From Paraliobacillus zengyii (GTDB taxonomy: Bacteria > Bacillota > Bacilli > Bacillales > Amphibacillaceae), in assembly GCF_003268595.1 (NCBI RefSeq), contig NZ_CP029797.1, forward strand, positions 1,819,501-1,883,500: 64,000 nt of DNA. Direction: 5' to 3'. A program made the position numbers and the translations under genes. Every line of letters begins with the position of its first letter. Position 1 is the first letter of the stretch. Shown here piece by piece: positions 56,514-64,000 of the stretch. The notes below the pieces were generated by a model. That model had not been told where the DNA came from. It did not search any database and was given only the letters and a program-made list of their open reading frames with translations.

Positions 56514-57443
56514 TTATTGTTCGGCATATTTATCATAAGTAACAGAAGCAATTGCATCGTGTAAATGAATTGATTCTTCATTTCGACAACCAACGTAAAA
56601 TGCTTGAACAAATGCATATTCATACAGATCAGCAGCTACTAAACGAACCATATCTTCAACAAATCGTGGATTTTCATAAGCTTGCTCGGTTACCATCTTT
56701 TCATCTGGCCGTTTTAAAACGGGGTGGATACGAGCGCTTGCATTACTTTCAGCTGCTTCTAATAAAGCGTATTTCCAATCTACTTCCTCTTCATCAAAAT
56801 CTTCCGTTAATTCAACTTCCATCGTGATTTTTCCACGTTGATTATGAGCACTGTATTCACTGATTTCTTTGGAACAAGGGCATAAAGTTGTAATGGTACC
56901 AGTCAATCCTACCGTTATATCATAACCTAATTCAGTGTCGTACTGTATACGGATCGTAGCATCTGCATGGTTAAGTCCCGAAAAATCGGAAGAAGGTCCT
57001 TTTCTTTCAAAAAACCAAGGGAAAGTTACTTCTATAAATGCATCCCGTTGTTTTAATCGTGTAGCTAATTCTTCGGCAAATTTTTTCAAATTAGTAAGCG
57101 ACAAGGTGAATGAGCCATCTGCATGATATTCTTGTAATTGTTGTGTAAAACGACTCATGTTTGTACCTTTACTATCTTTTGTGATACTAGAAGAAAAAGT
57201 GAAGGTTCCAATAGTTGTTTGTAAAGCAGGCTCCATTTTACTAGTTATTTGGATCGGATGTTTTACATTAGCGATCCCTACAGCATCTAAATCAAACAGA
57301 AAATCACTTTGTGTATTTTGAAGATCAGACATCAGATCTTTATCTATCGGTTTAGTTTTGGCTCCAGGTTTAACGGATCCAAATAATGTATGTCTTTCTA
57401 ACTTATTTGGTAAAACTTTTTTATGGTGTTTTTGTGCATCCAT
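56514..57443 (-). CDS. folE2: GTP cyclohydrolase IB (FolE2)
   Basis: Converts GTP to dihydroneopterin triphosphate for folate synthesis. The 309-residue enzyme carries the FolE2 catalytic Cys segment LCPCSKEISEYSAHNQRG (about 193-210) and FPWFFERKGP. FolE2 works with metals other than zinc and often backs up FolE under zinc shortage. No Zur box is visible upstream, so I cannot say that it is zinc-regulated. ATG 57443 follows AAAGGGGG on the minus strand; a longer frame to 57482 exists but lacks a site. Confidence 0.93.
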   Translation of the reverse strand: MDAQKHHKKVLPNKLERHTLFGSVKPGAKTKPIDKDLMSDLQNTQSDFLFDLDAVGIANVKHPIQITSKMEPALQTTIGTFTFSSSITKDSKGTNMSRFTQQLQEYHADGSFTLSLTNLKKFAEELATRLKQRDAFIEVTFPWFFERKGPSSDFSGLNHADATIRIQYDTELGYDITVGLTGTITTLCPCSKEISEYSAHNQRGKITMEVELTEDFDEEEVDWKYALLEAAESNASARIHPVLKRPDEKMVTEQAYENPRFVEDMVRLVAADLYEYAFVQAFYVGCRNEESIHLHDAIASVTYDKYAEQ

Positions 57444-57539
57444 AATGATGCCCCCTTTCATACTCTTATTTAGATATTTCAAAGTATACTGAACAACATA
57501 TTAAAGTTCAATTTTTTTGACTTGAACGTACATAATTTG

Positions 57540-57581
57540 ACAAAATGGTCTATATTTCAACTGAAATATAGACCATTTTGT
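57540..57581 (-). terminator. plsY terminator
   Basis: Perfect 18-bp stem (57542-57559 with 57562-57579) separates plsY from folE2 on the minus strand. Confidence 0.85.
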
Positions 57582-58166
57582 TTACATCCAACTAATTTTA
57601 GGCTCTGTTTTATTAAGAATTCGCTTGATATTTGCTCGATGTCGATAAAATATAAAAACAGTTAAAATACTTGTTACGATTACTAAACCATAATCTTCTA
57701 TAAAAATAGAAGCCGTAATAGAAATTAGCCCTGTTATCATAGATGATAATGATACGTACTTACTTATGTACAATGTAAGAATAAAAGATAGTAATATAAT
57801 ACCGAATAATAATGGACTAAGTCCTAATAACATGCCTCCAGAGGTAGCAACAGCTTTGCCTCCTCTAAATCTAGCGAAAACAGGATACATATGTCCAATT
57901 ACCGCAAAAACACCGATTATAAGAGGACTAATTTCGGTCAAATTAAAAATAATTGGTAATAAAGTAGCAATTGTTCCTTTAAAAATATCCCCAAGTGTCA
58001 CGATAATGCCAGCCTTTTTACCTAATACGCGGAATGTATTTGTTCCACCTAAATTCCCACTTCCATGTTCACGTATATCGGTCTTGTAGCCAATTTTGCC
58101 AACTAATAGTCCGAATGGAACAGAGCCTATGAGATAAGCTAATATTGCCATTAATATATAAGTCAT
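57582..58166 (-). CDS. plsY: Glycerol-3-phosphate acyltransferase PlsY
   Basis: A 194-residue integral membrane enzyme with about five helices that transfers acyl groups from acyl-phosphate to glycerol 3-phosphate, the first step of phospholipid synthesis. Motifs: [18 protein letters not shown], the glycerol-3-phosphate/acyl-phosphate loop, and [14 protein letters not shown]. Usual members have GATN where this one has GGTN, a small change. It occupies the yneS position of the B. subtilis region. Confidence 0.95.
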   Translation of the reverse strand: MTYILMAILAYLIGSVPFGLLVGKIGYKTDIREHGSGNLGGTNTFRVLGKKAGIIVTLGDIFKGTIATLLPIIFNLTEISPLIIGVFAVIGHMYPVFARFRGGKAVATSGGMLLGLSPLLFGIILLSFILTLYISKYVSLSSMITGLISITASIFIEDYGLVIVTSILTVFIFYRHRANIKRILNKTEPKISWM

Positions 58167-58331
58167 AATACTACTCCTTTTCCAATCAATCTATATACAG
58201 TATCGTTATTTTAACACGAATTCATGTATCCTTGTACAACTATTTAAATGCATATTCATGTAACTTTATTAAAAATGTTTGGTTTATCAAAAAAATGGGA
58301 ATTGACTATATAATAATATGGAGGTGCACGT

Positions 58332-59312
58332 ATGATTGAATTTGATCAGGTTACAAAAAGATTCCCTGATGGAACAGAAGCCGTAAAAGACTTCTCGCTA
58401 TCTATTAAAGAAGGAGAATTATTAACATTAATAGGACCAAGTGGCTGTGGGAAAACAACCACTTTGAAGATGATTAACCGTTTGGTAAATGAAACAGAAG
58501 GTACGATAAAAATAGCAGGCAAGGATATTACTACATATGATTTACACCAGTTAAGATGGAATACTGGTTATGTAATACAACAAATTGCACTATTTCCTCA
58601 CTTAACTATAGCAGAAAATATTGCAATAGTTCCAGAAATGAAAAAGTGGAAAAAAGACAGTATTTTATTACGAACCGAAGAACTTCTAAATATGGTCGGT
58701 TTAGATCCAAAGCAATTTATGAATCGAATGCCTTCTGAATTATCAGGTGGACAACAACAACGAATAGGTGTTGTACGTGCACTAGCTGCGGATCCAGATA
58801 TTATTTTAATGGATGAACCGTTTAGTGCTTTAGACCCAATTAGTCGTGAACAATTGCAATTAGATATTCAATCATTACAACAAAAAATTAAAAAAACAAT
58901 TGTATTTGTAACACATGACATGGATGAAGCATTAGCTATTTCTGACCGAATTTGTTTAATGAAAGATGGTAAAATTATTCAAATTGGTACGCCTAAAGAT
59001 CTAATTCTACATCCAGCAAATGACTTTGCTAAAGAATTTATTGGTGATAAAAGATCGCCATGGCAAGAAATGATGGATACGGTTATCCAAACGATTAAAT
59101 CGCTATCTGATCAATCCACTGTACAAACTGAAGGACTTGTTTCAATTAGACACGACCAACAAGTGATAGATGCAGTTAAACTGTTTGAGGAATCTGAGAG
59201 AACAGCGATTCAAGTTGTAAAAGAAAATGAAGTTATTGGAACAATAACCTATCAAGACATTTTTCGCTTTTTACGTGAACAAGTAAAAATGGAAAAAGGG
59301 GTGATTAAGTAA
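58332..59312 (+). CDS. opuFA: Osmolyte ABC transporter ATPase with CBS domain, OpuF/OpuCA-like
   Basis: A 326-residue ATPase of the glycine betaine/choline/carnitine importers. Walker A GPSGCGKTTTLKMINRL, signature LSGGQQQRIGVVRAL, Walker B IILMDEPFSALDP, and at the C-terminus about 90 residues of CBS-like sequence that in OpuA-type systems senses ionic strength or nucleotides. Its stop overlaps the ATG of the next gene (TAATG). Together they resemble the two-gene OpuF system. Confidence 0.88.
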   Translation: MIEFDQVTKRFPDGTEAVKDFSLSIKEGELLTLIGPSGCGKTTTLKMINRLVNETEGTIKIAGKDITTYDLHQLRWNTGYVIQQIALFPHLTIAENIAIVPEMKKWKKDSILLRTEELLNMVGLDPKQFMNRMPSELSGGQQQRIGVVRALAADPDIILMDEPFSALDPISREQLQLDIQSLQQKIKKTIVFVTHDMDEALAISDRICLMKDGKIIQIGTPKDLILHPANDFAKEFIGDKRSPWQEMMDTVIQTIKSLSDQSTVQTEGLVSIRHDQQVIDAVKLFEESERTAIQVVKENEVIGTITYQDIFRFLREQVKMEKGVIK

Positions 59313-60838
59313 TGGATAACTTTTTTGACGTATTTCAGGACAGAAAGGGAATGGTGTTCGAATTAATTCTTGAACATCTTCAGTTATCGATCGTATCTTT
59401 ATTAATCGCCATTTTAGTTGCAGTTCCCTTAGGTTTATTATTAACACGCAAGCAAAAAATTGCTGAGCCAATTATAGGTGTAACAGCAGTATTACAAACA
59501 ATCCCTAGTTTAGCAATCCTAGCATTTTTAATTCCTTTCCTAGGTATTGGACAAACCCCTGCTATCGTAGCACTCATTGTATATGGGTTACTACCTATTT
59601 TACGTAATACATATACGGGAATAAAAGAAGTTGATCCTGCTTTAAATGAAGCAGCTACAGGTATGGGTATGAGCTCATATAGACGCTTAATGAAAGTGGA
59701 ATTACCAATTGCAATGCCCGTCATTATGGCAGGTATTCGCACATCAATGGTCTTAATCGTCGGAACAACTACAATAGCAGCATTAATTGGTGCCGGCGGG
59801 CTCGGTGAACTGATTCTACTAGGGATTGATCGTGGTGGAGATATAAACCTAATTATCTTAGGTGCTATCCCAGCTGCATTACTAGCAATTATTTTAGATT
59901 TAGTATTACGACTGTTTGAAAAAATATCAAAAAAATCAGCATTCACATCAATAATTATAATGGTCGTGCTTGCATTGGCATTAGTTTTTGTACCTTGGAT
60001 TATAAATCAAGATCAAGAACCAGATTTAGTATTAGGTGGAAAGCTTGGTTCTGAACCATCCATCTTAATTAATATGTACGAGTTATTAATCGAAGACCAA
60101 ACAGATTTAGATGTTGAACTAGAAACAGGACTAGGTAAAACGACATTTGTTTTTAGTGCATTACAAGAGGGAAGCATCGATATTTATCCAGAGTTCACTG
60201 GAACGTCGATTGTAACGCATTTAGAAGAGCAAGCAGTTAGTAACGATGCCGAAGAAGTATATGAACAGGCAAAAGAAGGTATGCTTTCAACATATAATAT
60301 GGCTTATTTAGAACCAATGGCATTCAATAACACATACACATTATCAGCTAAGCAATCTTTCTTAGATGAAAATAATTTATCAACCATTGCAGATCTTCGT
60401 TCAATGGATGATGAAATAACAGCAGGTTTCACTTTGGAATTTAACGACCGTGAGGATGGTTATGTTGGAATTCAAGATGTCTATGATATCGAATTTGGTG
60501 AAGTGAAAACAATGGAACCTGGAGTACGACAAGAAGCAATACAAAATGATGAAGTAGATATAATAGACGCTTATTCTACATCATCCTATATGGTAGAATT
60601 AAATCTTGGATCTCTAGAAGATACAGAGAATTTATTCCCGCCTTATCAAGGCGCGCCTTTAATGCGACAAGAGACTTTAGAACAGTATCCGGAACTTGAA
60701 GAAATATTGAATCAATTAGCGGGCAAGATAACAGATGAAGAAATGAGAGAAATGAACTATCAAGTTGACTTTGAAGATAAAGCACCGGTTACAGTCGCTA
60801 GAGAGTATTTAGTAGCTGAAGGCTTATTAGCAGAGTAA
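59312..60838 (+). CDS. opuFB: Osmolyte transporter permease fused to substrate-binding domain, OpuFB-like
   Basis: A 508-residue hybrid. Residues about 1-230 are a BPD_transp_1 permease with six helices and the EAA loop (NEAATGMGMSSYRRLMKVEL). A helix near 215-230 leads into an OpuAC/ProX-type binding domain (about 240-508: GKLGSEPSILINMYELLIED, GSIDIYPEFTGT). Such fusions import glycine betaine, choline derivatives or other compatible solutes under salt stress. The binding domain would sit outside the membrane. Confidence 0.88.
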   Translation: MDNFFDVFQDRKGMVFELILEHLQLSIVSLLIAILVAVPLGLLLTRKQKIAEPIIGVTAVLQTIPSLAILAFLIPFLGIGQTPAIVALIVYGLLPILRNTYTGIKEVDPALNEAATGMGMSSYRRLMKVELPIAMPVIMAGIRTSMVLIVGTTTIAALIGAGGLGELILLGIDRGGDINLIILGAIPAALLAIILDLVLRLFEKISKKSAFTSIIIMVVLALALVFVPWIINQDQEPDLVLGGKLGSEPSILINMYELLIEDQTDLDVELETGLGKTTFVFSALQEGSIDIYPEFTGTSIVTHLEEQAVSNDAEEVYEQAKEGMLSTYNMAYLEPMAFNNTYTLSAKQSFLDENNLSTIADLRSMDDEITAGFTLEFNDREDGYVGIQDVYDIEFGEVKTMEPGVRQEAIQNDEVDIIDAYSTSSYMVELNLGSLEDTENLFPPYQGAPLMRQETLEQYPELEEILNQLAGKITDEEMREMNYQVDFEDKAPVTVAREYLVAEGLLAE

Positions 60839-60864
60839 AAACAGTGAAGAAAGTGAGTGGAAAA

Positions 60865-61284
60865 ATGGATTATAAGCAGGCTGATAAAGAAACGATGAAA
60901 GACATTTTAGAGAATACAAAGACAATTGCAGTAGTTGGATTATCAGACAACCCAGAGAGAACATCATATCAGGTATCAAAGGCCATGCAAGCAAATGGCT
61001 ATCGTATTATTCCGGTTAATCCAACTATTGAAGAATCACTAGGTGAAAAAGCTTATCCTTCTTTAGCTGATGTACCTGAACCATTTGATGTTATTAATGT
61101 ATTTAGAAGATCTATATTTTTAAAAGATGTAGCAGATCAAGCGGTAAAAACAGATGCAAAAGTTTTCTGGGCACAGCAAGGTGTCTTCGATCAAGCCGCT
61201 TATGAAGACTTATCAAGTAAAGGTTTTACAGTTATTATGGATATGTGTATAAAAGTTGCGCATGCCATCACAATTGGTAAATAA
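60865..61284 (+). CDS. yneT: CoA-binding protein, YneT-like
   Basis: A 139-residue Rossmann-like CoA-binding domain (TIAVVGLSDNPERTSYQVSK, RIIPVNP, FRRS). It matches YneT/YccU-type proteins, whose role is unknown. The frame is open from GTG 60844; ATG 60865 fits the family start MDYKQADKETMKDIL better. It sits directly before parE as in B. subtilis. Confidence 0.85.
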   Translation: MDYKQADKETMKDILENTKTIAVVGLSDNPERTSYQVSKAMQANGYRIIPVNPTIEESLGEKAYPSLADVPEPFDVINVFRRSIFLKDVADQAVKTDAKVFWAQQGVFDQAAYEDLSSKGFTVIMDMCIKVAHAITIGK

Positions 61285-61290
61285 TATGAA

Positions 61291-61320
61291 AAAAATCTCT
61301 GTTTCGGCAGAGATTTTTTT
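61291..61320 (+). terminator. Terminator after yneT
   Basis: Perfect 11-bp stem (61291-61301 with 61308-61318) ending in T residues. Confidence 0.85.
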
Positions 61321-61515
61321 CTGCTTTTTGATAAAAAAATCAATTGATTTTAAAAAAAACTAGATTTACATTATATAATCAATGCTATACTAGGAGAAAT
61401 AAGCTTTACATAAACAAACGTCTGTTCTAAGATAATAGATGTATTATTCATTTGTGTTAGTGTATATGTTATAAACAAATTAGTTAGGAATGTAAGAGAA
61501 AGGGGCTTAATAAAA

Positions 61516-63468
61516 GTGAGTAAACAAACAACCTCTTATTCAGATGATTCGATTCAAGTATTAGAGGGACTAGAAGCTGTTCGAAAACGCCCAGGGATGT
61601 ATATTGGTAGTACGGATGCAAGAGGGTTACACCACCTTGTATTTGAAATAGTAGACAATGCTGTAGATGAGGCATTAGCTGGTTTCGGTAACAAAATAAT
61701 GGTTACGATACATAAGGATAATAGCATTTCTGTATTGGATGAAGGTCGTGGAATGCCGACGGGAACACATCGAAGTGGACGACCAACACCAGAAGTTATA
61801 TTAACAGTCCTACATGCAGGTGGTAAGTTTGGTCAAGGTGGTTATAAAACATCTGGAGGATTGCACGGTGTAGGTGCATCGGTGGTTAATGCTTTATCAG
61901 AACGTTTAACTGTTACCATTTATCGTGATGGGCAAACATATAAACAAGAATTTAATAATGGCGGTATACCCACAAAGCCTTTACAAAACCAAGGGAAGAC
62001 GAAAAAAACGGGAACATTAATTCACTTTAAACCTGATAAATCTATTTTTTCATCGACAACATATCAACAGGAAATGTTGGCAGAACGATTAAGAGAATCA
62101 GCCTTTTTGTTAAAAGGTTTGGAAATAGTTCTTCATGATGAGCGAAGTGAAAAAATTGAATCTTACTGCTATCCAGATGGATTAAAATCATTTGTAGAAT
62201 ATCTAAATGAAGAAAAAGATGTTTTACATCCGGTTGTATCATTCGAAGGTGAGAACCAAGATATGGAAGTAGATTTTGCTTTTCAATTCAATGATGGTTA
62301 CGCTGAAAGTATGCTCTCATTTGTTAATAACGTAAGAACAAAAGATGGTGGAACACACGAATCAGGTGCTAGATCAGGTGTTACACGCGTATTTAATGAA
62401 TATGCAAGAAAGACAAACTTGCTAAAAGAAAAAGATAAAAATTTAGAAGGAAACGATATAAGAGAAGGCTTTACTGCGATAATTTCGGTTCGGATCCAAG
62501 AAGCCAAATTACAATTTGAAGGACAAACAAAAGGCAAACTAGGAACATCAGAAGCTAGATCTGCAGTAGATGCAGTTGTATCTGAGAATATTTCTTATTT
62601 TATGGAGGAAAACCCTGATATAGCGCTAATGTTACTTAAAAAAGCTGTCCGAGCAAAAGAGGCTCGCGAAGCAGCGCGCAAAGCTAGGGAAGATGCACGT
62701 AGTGGTAAGAAAAAGAAACGAAGAGATTCATTACTAAGCGGTAAGTTAACACCAGCACAATCTAAAAATGCAGAAAAGAATGAACTGTATCTCGTAGAGG
62801 GTGATTCAGCTGGTGGATCCGCTAAACAAGGAAGAGACCGAAGATTCCAAGCTGTTCTGCCTCTTCGTGGAAAAGTAATTAATACTGAAAAAGCAAAACT
62901 TGCAGACGTACTGAAAAATGAAGAAATTTCAACCATTATTCATACAATAGGTGCTGGTGTAGGTGGCGATTTTAATATAGATGATGTACAGTACAATAAA
63001 ATTGTAATCATGACCGATGCAGATACAGATGGTGCACATATTCAAGTATTACTACTTACATTCTTTTATCGATATATGCGACCTTTAATCGAATCTGGAA
63101 AAGTATTTATAGCTTTGCCACCGCTATATAAAGTTTCTAAAGGTAAAGGTAAGAAAGAAGTGGTTCATTATGCTTGGAACGAAGATGAAATGAAAAAAGT
63201 AATAAAAGAGTTGAAAACCGGTTATTTACTACAACGCTATAAAGGTTTAGGTGAGATGAATGCAGATCAACTATGGGAAACGACAATGCGTCCAGACACA
63301 AGAACGCTAATTCGTGTAACAATTGATGACTTAGCACGTGCAGAACGTCGTGTAACCACGTTAATGGGTGATAAAGTCGCACCTAGACGTAAATGGATTG
63401 AAACCAATGTTGCATTCGGTTTAGAAGAAGATTCAAATATAATGGATAATGAAAATATTCATTCCTAG
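61516..63468 (+). CDS. parE: DNA topoisomerase IV subunit B
   Basis: ATPase subunit of the decatenating topoisomerase IV. The 650-residue protein has the GHKL ATP site (EAVRKRPGMYIGSTD, VDNAVDEALAG, KTSGGLHGVGASVVNAL) and the TOPRIM region (LVEGDSAGGSAKQGRDRRFQ, MTDADTDGAHI). It starts at GTG 61516 behind AAAGGGGC; parC follows 15 bases later. Confidence 0.97.
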   Translation: MSKQTTSYSDDSIQVLEGLEAVRKRPGMYIGSTDARGLHHLVFEIVDNAVDEALAGFGNKIMVTIHKDNSISVLDEGRGMPTGTHRSGRPTPEVILTVLHAGGKFGQGGYKTSGGLHGVGASVVNALSERLTVTIYRDGQTYKQEFNNGGIPTKPLQNQGKTKKTGTLIHFKPDKSIFSSTTYQQEMLAERLRESAFLLKGLEIVLHDERSEKIESYCYPDGLKSFVEYLNEEKDVLHPVVSFEGENQDMEVDFAFQFNDGYAESMLSFVNNVRTKDGGTHESGARSGVTRVFNEYARKTNLLKEKDKNLEGNDIREGFTAIISVRIQEAKLQFEGQTKGKLGTSEARSAVDAVVSENISYFMEENPDIALMLLKKAVRAKEAREAARKAREDARSGKKKKRRDSLLSGKLTPAQSKNAEKNELYLVEGDSAGGSAKQGRDRRFQAVLPLRGKVINTEKAKLADVLKNEEISTIIHTIGAGVGGDFNIDDVQYNKIVIMTDADTDGAHIQVLLLTFFYRYMRPLIESGKVFIALPPLYKVSKGKGKKEVVHYAWNEDEMKKVIKELKTGYLLQRYKGLGEMNADQLWETTMRPDTRTLIRVTIDDLARAERRVTTLMGDKVAPRRKWIETNVAFGLEEDSNIMDNENIHS

Positions 63469-63483
63469 TAGGGGGTAAGCTTT

Positions 63484-64000
63484 TTGGCTTCAACAGAGAA
63501 ATTTCTTGATTTACCATTAGAAGATGTGATTGGAGACCGTTTTGGTCGATATAGTAAATATATTATTCAAGATCGTGCATTACCAGATGCACGAGATGGT
63601 TTAAAACCAGTTCAACGACGAATTTTGTTTGCTATGCATGAAGAGAAGAATACGTTTGATAAAGCTTTCCGGAAAGCGGCAAAAACAGTCGGTAACGTAA
63701 TTGGTAATTATCATCCACATGGCGATAGTTCCGTTTATGAAGCAATGGTTAGATTAAGTCAAACTTGGAAGGTTAGAAACGTATTAGTAGAAATGCATGG
63801 TAACAACGGTAGTGTCGATGGTGATCCACCAGCCGCTATGCGTTATACCGAAGCAAGACTATCAAGTATTAGTTCTGAGTTATTACGTGATATAGATAAA
63901 GAAACCGTGGATTATATTCCGAACTTTGATGATACAATTGATGAACCTGTTGTATTACCAGCACGGTTTCCTAACCTATTAGTCAATGGTTCTACTGGGA
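63484..64000 (+). CDS. parC: DNA topoisomerase IV subunit A, 5' part
   Basis: The first 172 codons of parC; the gene runs off the window. It starts at TTG 63484, 8 bases after GGGGG. The quinolone-determining region reads [13 protein letters not shown] with Ser82 and Glu86 at the positions equivalent to S80 and E84 of Staphylococcus GrlA, the susceptible wild-type pattern. The catalytic Tyr is Tyr121 in MRYTEARLS. It breaks and rejoins DNA together with ParE. Confidence 0.97.
   Translation, partial: MASTEKFLDLPLEDVIGDRFGRYSKYIIQDRALPDARDGLKPVQRRILFAMHEEKNTFDKAFRKAAKTVGNVIGNYHPHGDSSVYEAMVRLSQTWKVRNVLVEMHGNNGSVDGDPPAAMRYTEARLSSISSELLRDIDKETVDYIPNFDDTIDEPVVLPARFPNLLVNGSTG

Noticed and set aside
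57483..57539. Zur box upstream of folE2
   Set aside because: Looked for the TCGTAATNATTACGA pattern and found no match, so zinc control is not claimed.
59380..59946. Minus-strand frame of 188 codons opposite the osmolyte permease
   Set aside because: Antisense shadow of the permease domain; no family resemblance or ribosome binding site.

Overview
The window is AT-rich chromosomal DNA from an endospore-forming, Gram-positive member of the Bacillaceae. It carries lexA, a yneB/ynzC/tkt/sirA/yneF block, minor spore protein genes (sspP, sspN, tlp), acnA, plsY and parE/parC in the order known from the Bacillus subtilis yne region. Several genes start with TTG or GTG behind strong Shine-Dalgarno sites, terminators are typical of Firmicutes, and an osmolyte uptake system is present. 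A halotolerant relative of Gracilibacillus, Oceanobacillus or Virgibacillus is my guess; the genus is inference. I see no rRNA, tRNA, CRISPR array, insertion sequence or prophage.

Region 1 (1-21.8 kb) is a mixed accessory stretch. It holds the 3' part of a squalene/phytoene-synthase-family gene, an FMN reductase, type I pantothenate kinase, and an ABC-2 transporter operon led by an unrecognised membrane-anchored protein. Then come a cupin, an M50-type membrane protease, a YoxD-like dehydrogenase, a YlbC-like CAP protein, a YozQ-like gene behind a SigB-type promoter, and a soluble chemoreceptor-like protein with inverted domain order. RNase HI with a hybrid-binding domain, a DUF2161 nuclease-like protein, a DUF2207 lipoprotein, YfhD, a cyclophilin lipoprotein, a SurA_N lipoprotein and YppG follow.

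Region 2 (21.8-35.1 kb) is a carbohydrate island. A divergent RpiR-type regulator faces a gluconate operon (gnd, gntP, gntK) with two cre-like boxes and repeated A/T operators. Next is a sugar-sensing module (membrane-anchored sugar-binding protein, YesM-type kinase, YesN-type regulator) behind a perfect cre box. It is followed by a ChvE/GguA/GguB-type monosaccharide ABC importer. The layout suggests that the anchored binding protein reports extracellular sugar to the kinase, and the regulator then switches on the importer.

Region 3 (35.1-41.1 kb) has a PRC-barrel protein that probably starts at ATT, a complete CsbB/GtcA/YfhO-type three-gene system for lipid-linked sugar transfer to the cell wall, and a CwlC-like amidase.

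Region 4 (41.1-64 kb) is the conserved yne backbone. lexA is divergent from an SOS operon whose first gene is not yneA but a 33-residue single-pass membrane peptide under two SOS boxes. Then come yneB, ynzC, tkt, sirA (with Spo0A-box-like sites), yneF, ccdC, an orphan PAS histidine kinase, sspP, acnA, an FbpB-like small protein, sspN-tlp behind a SigG-type promoter, a tandem-AAA ATPase, yneP, yneQ, yidD, folE2, plsY, an OpuF-like osmolyte transporter with a fused permease/binding protein, yneT, parE and the start of parC. The SOS peptide is the best candidate for an undescribed system.
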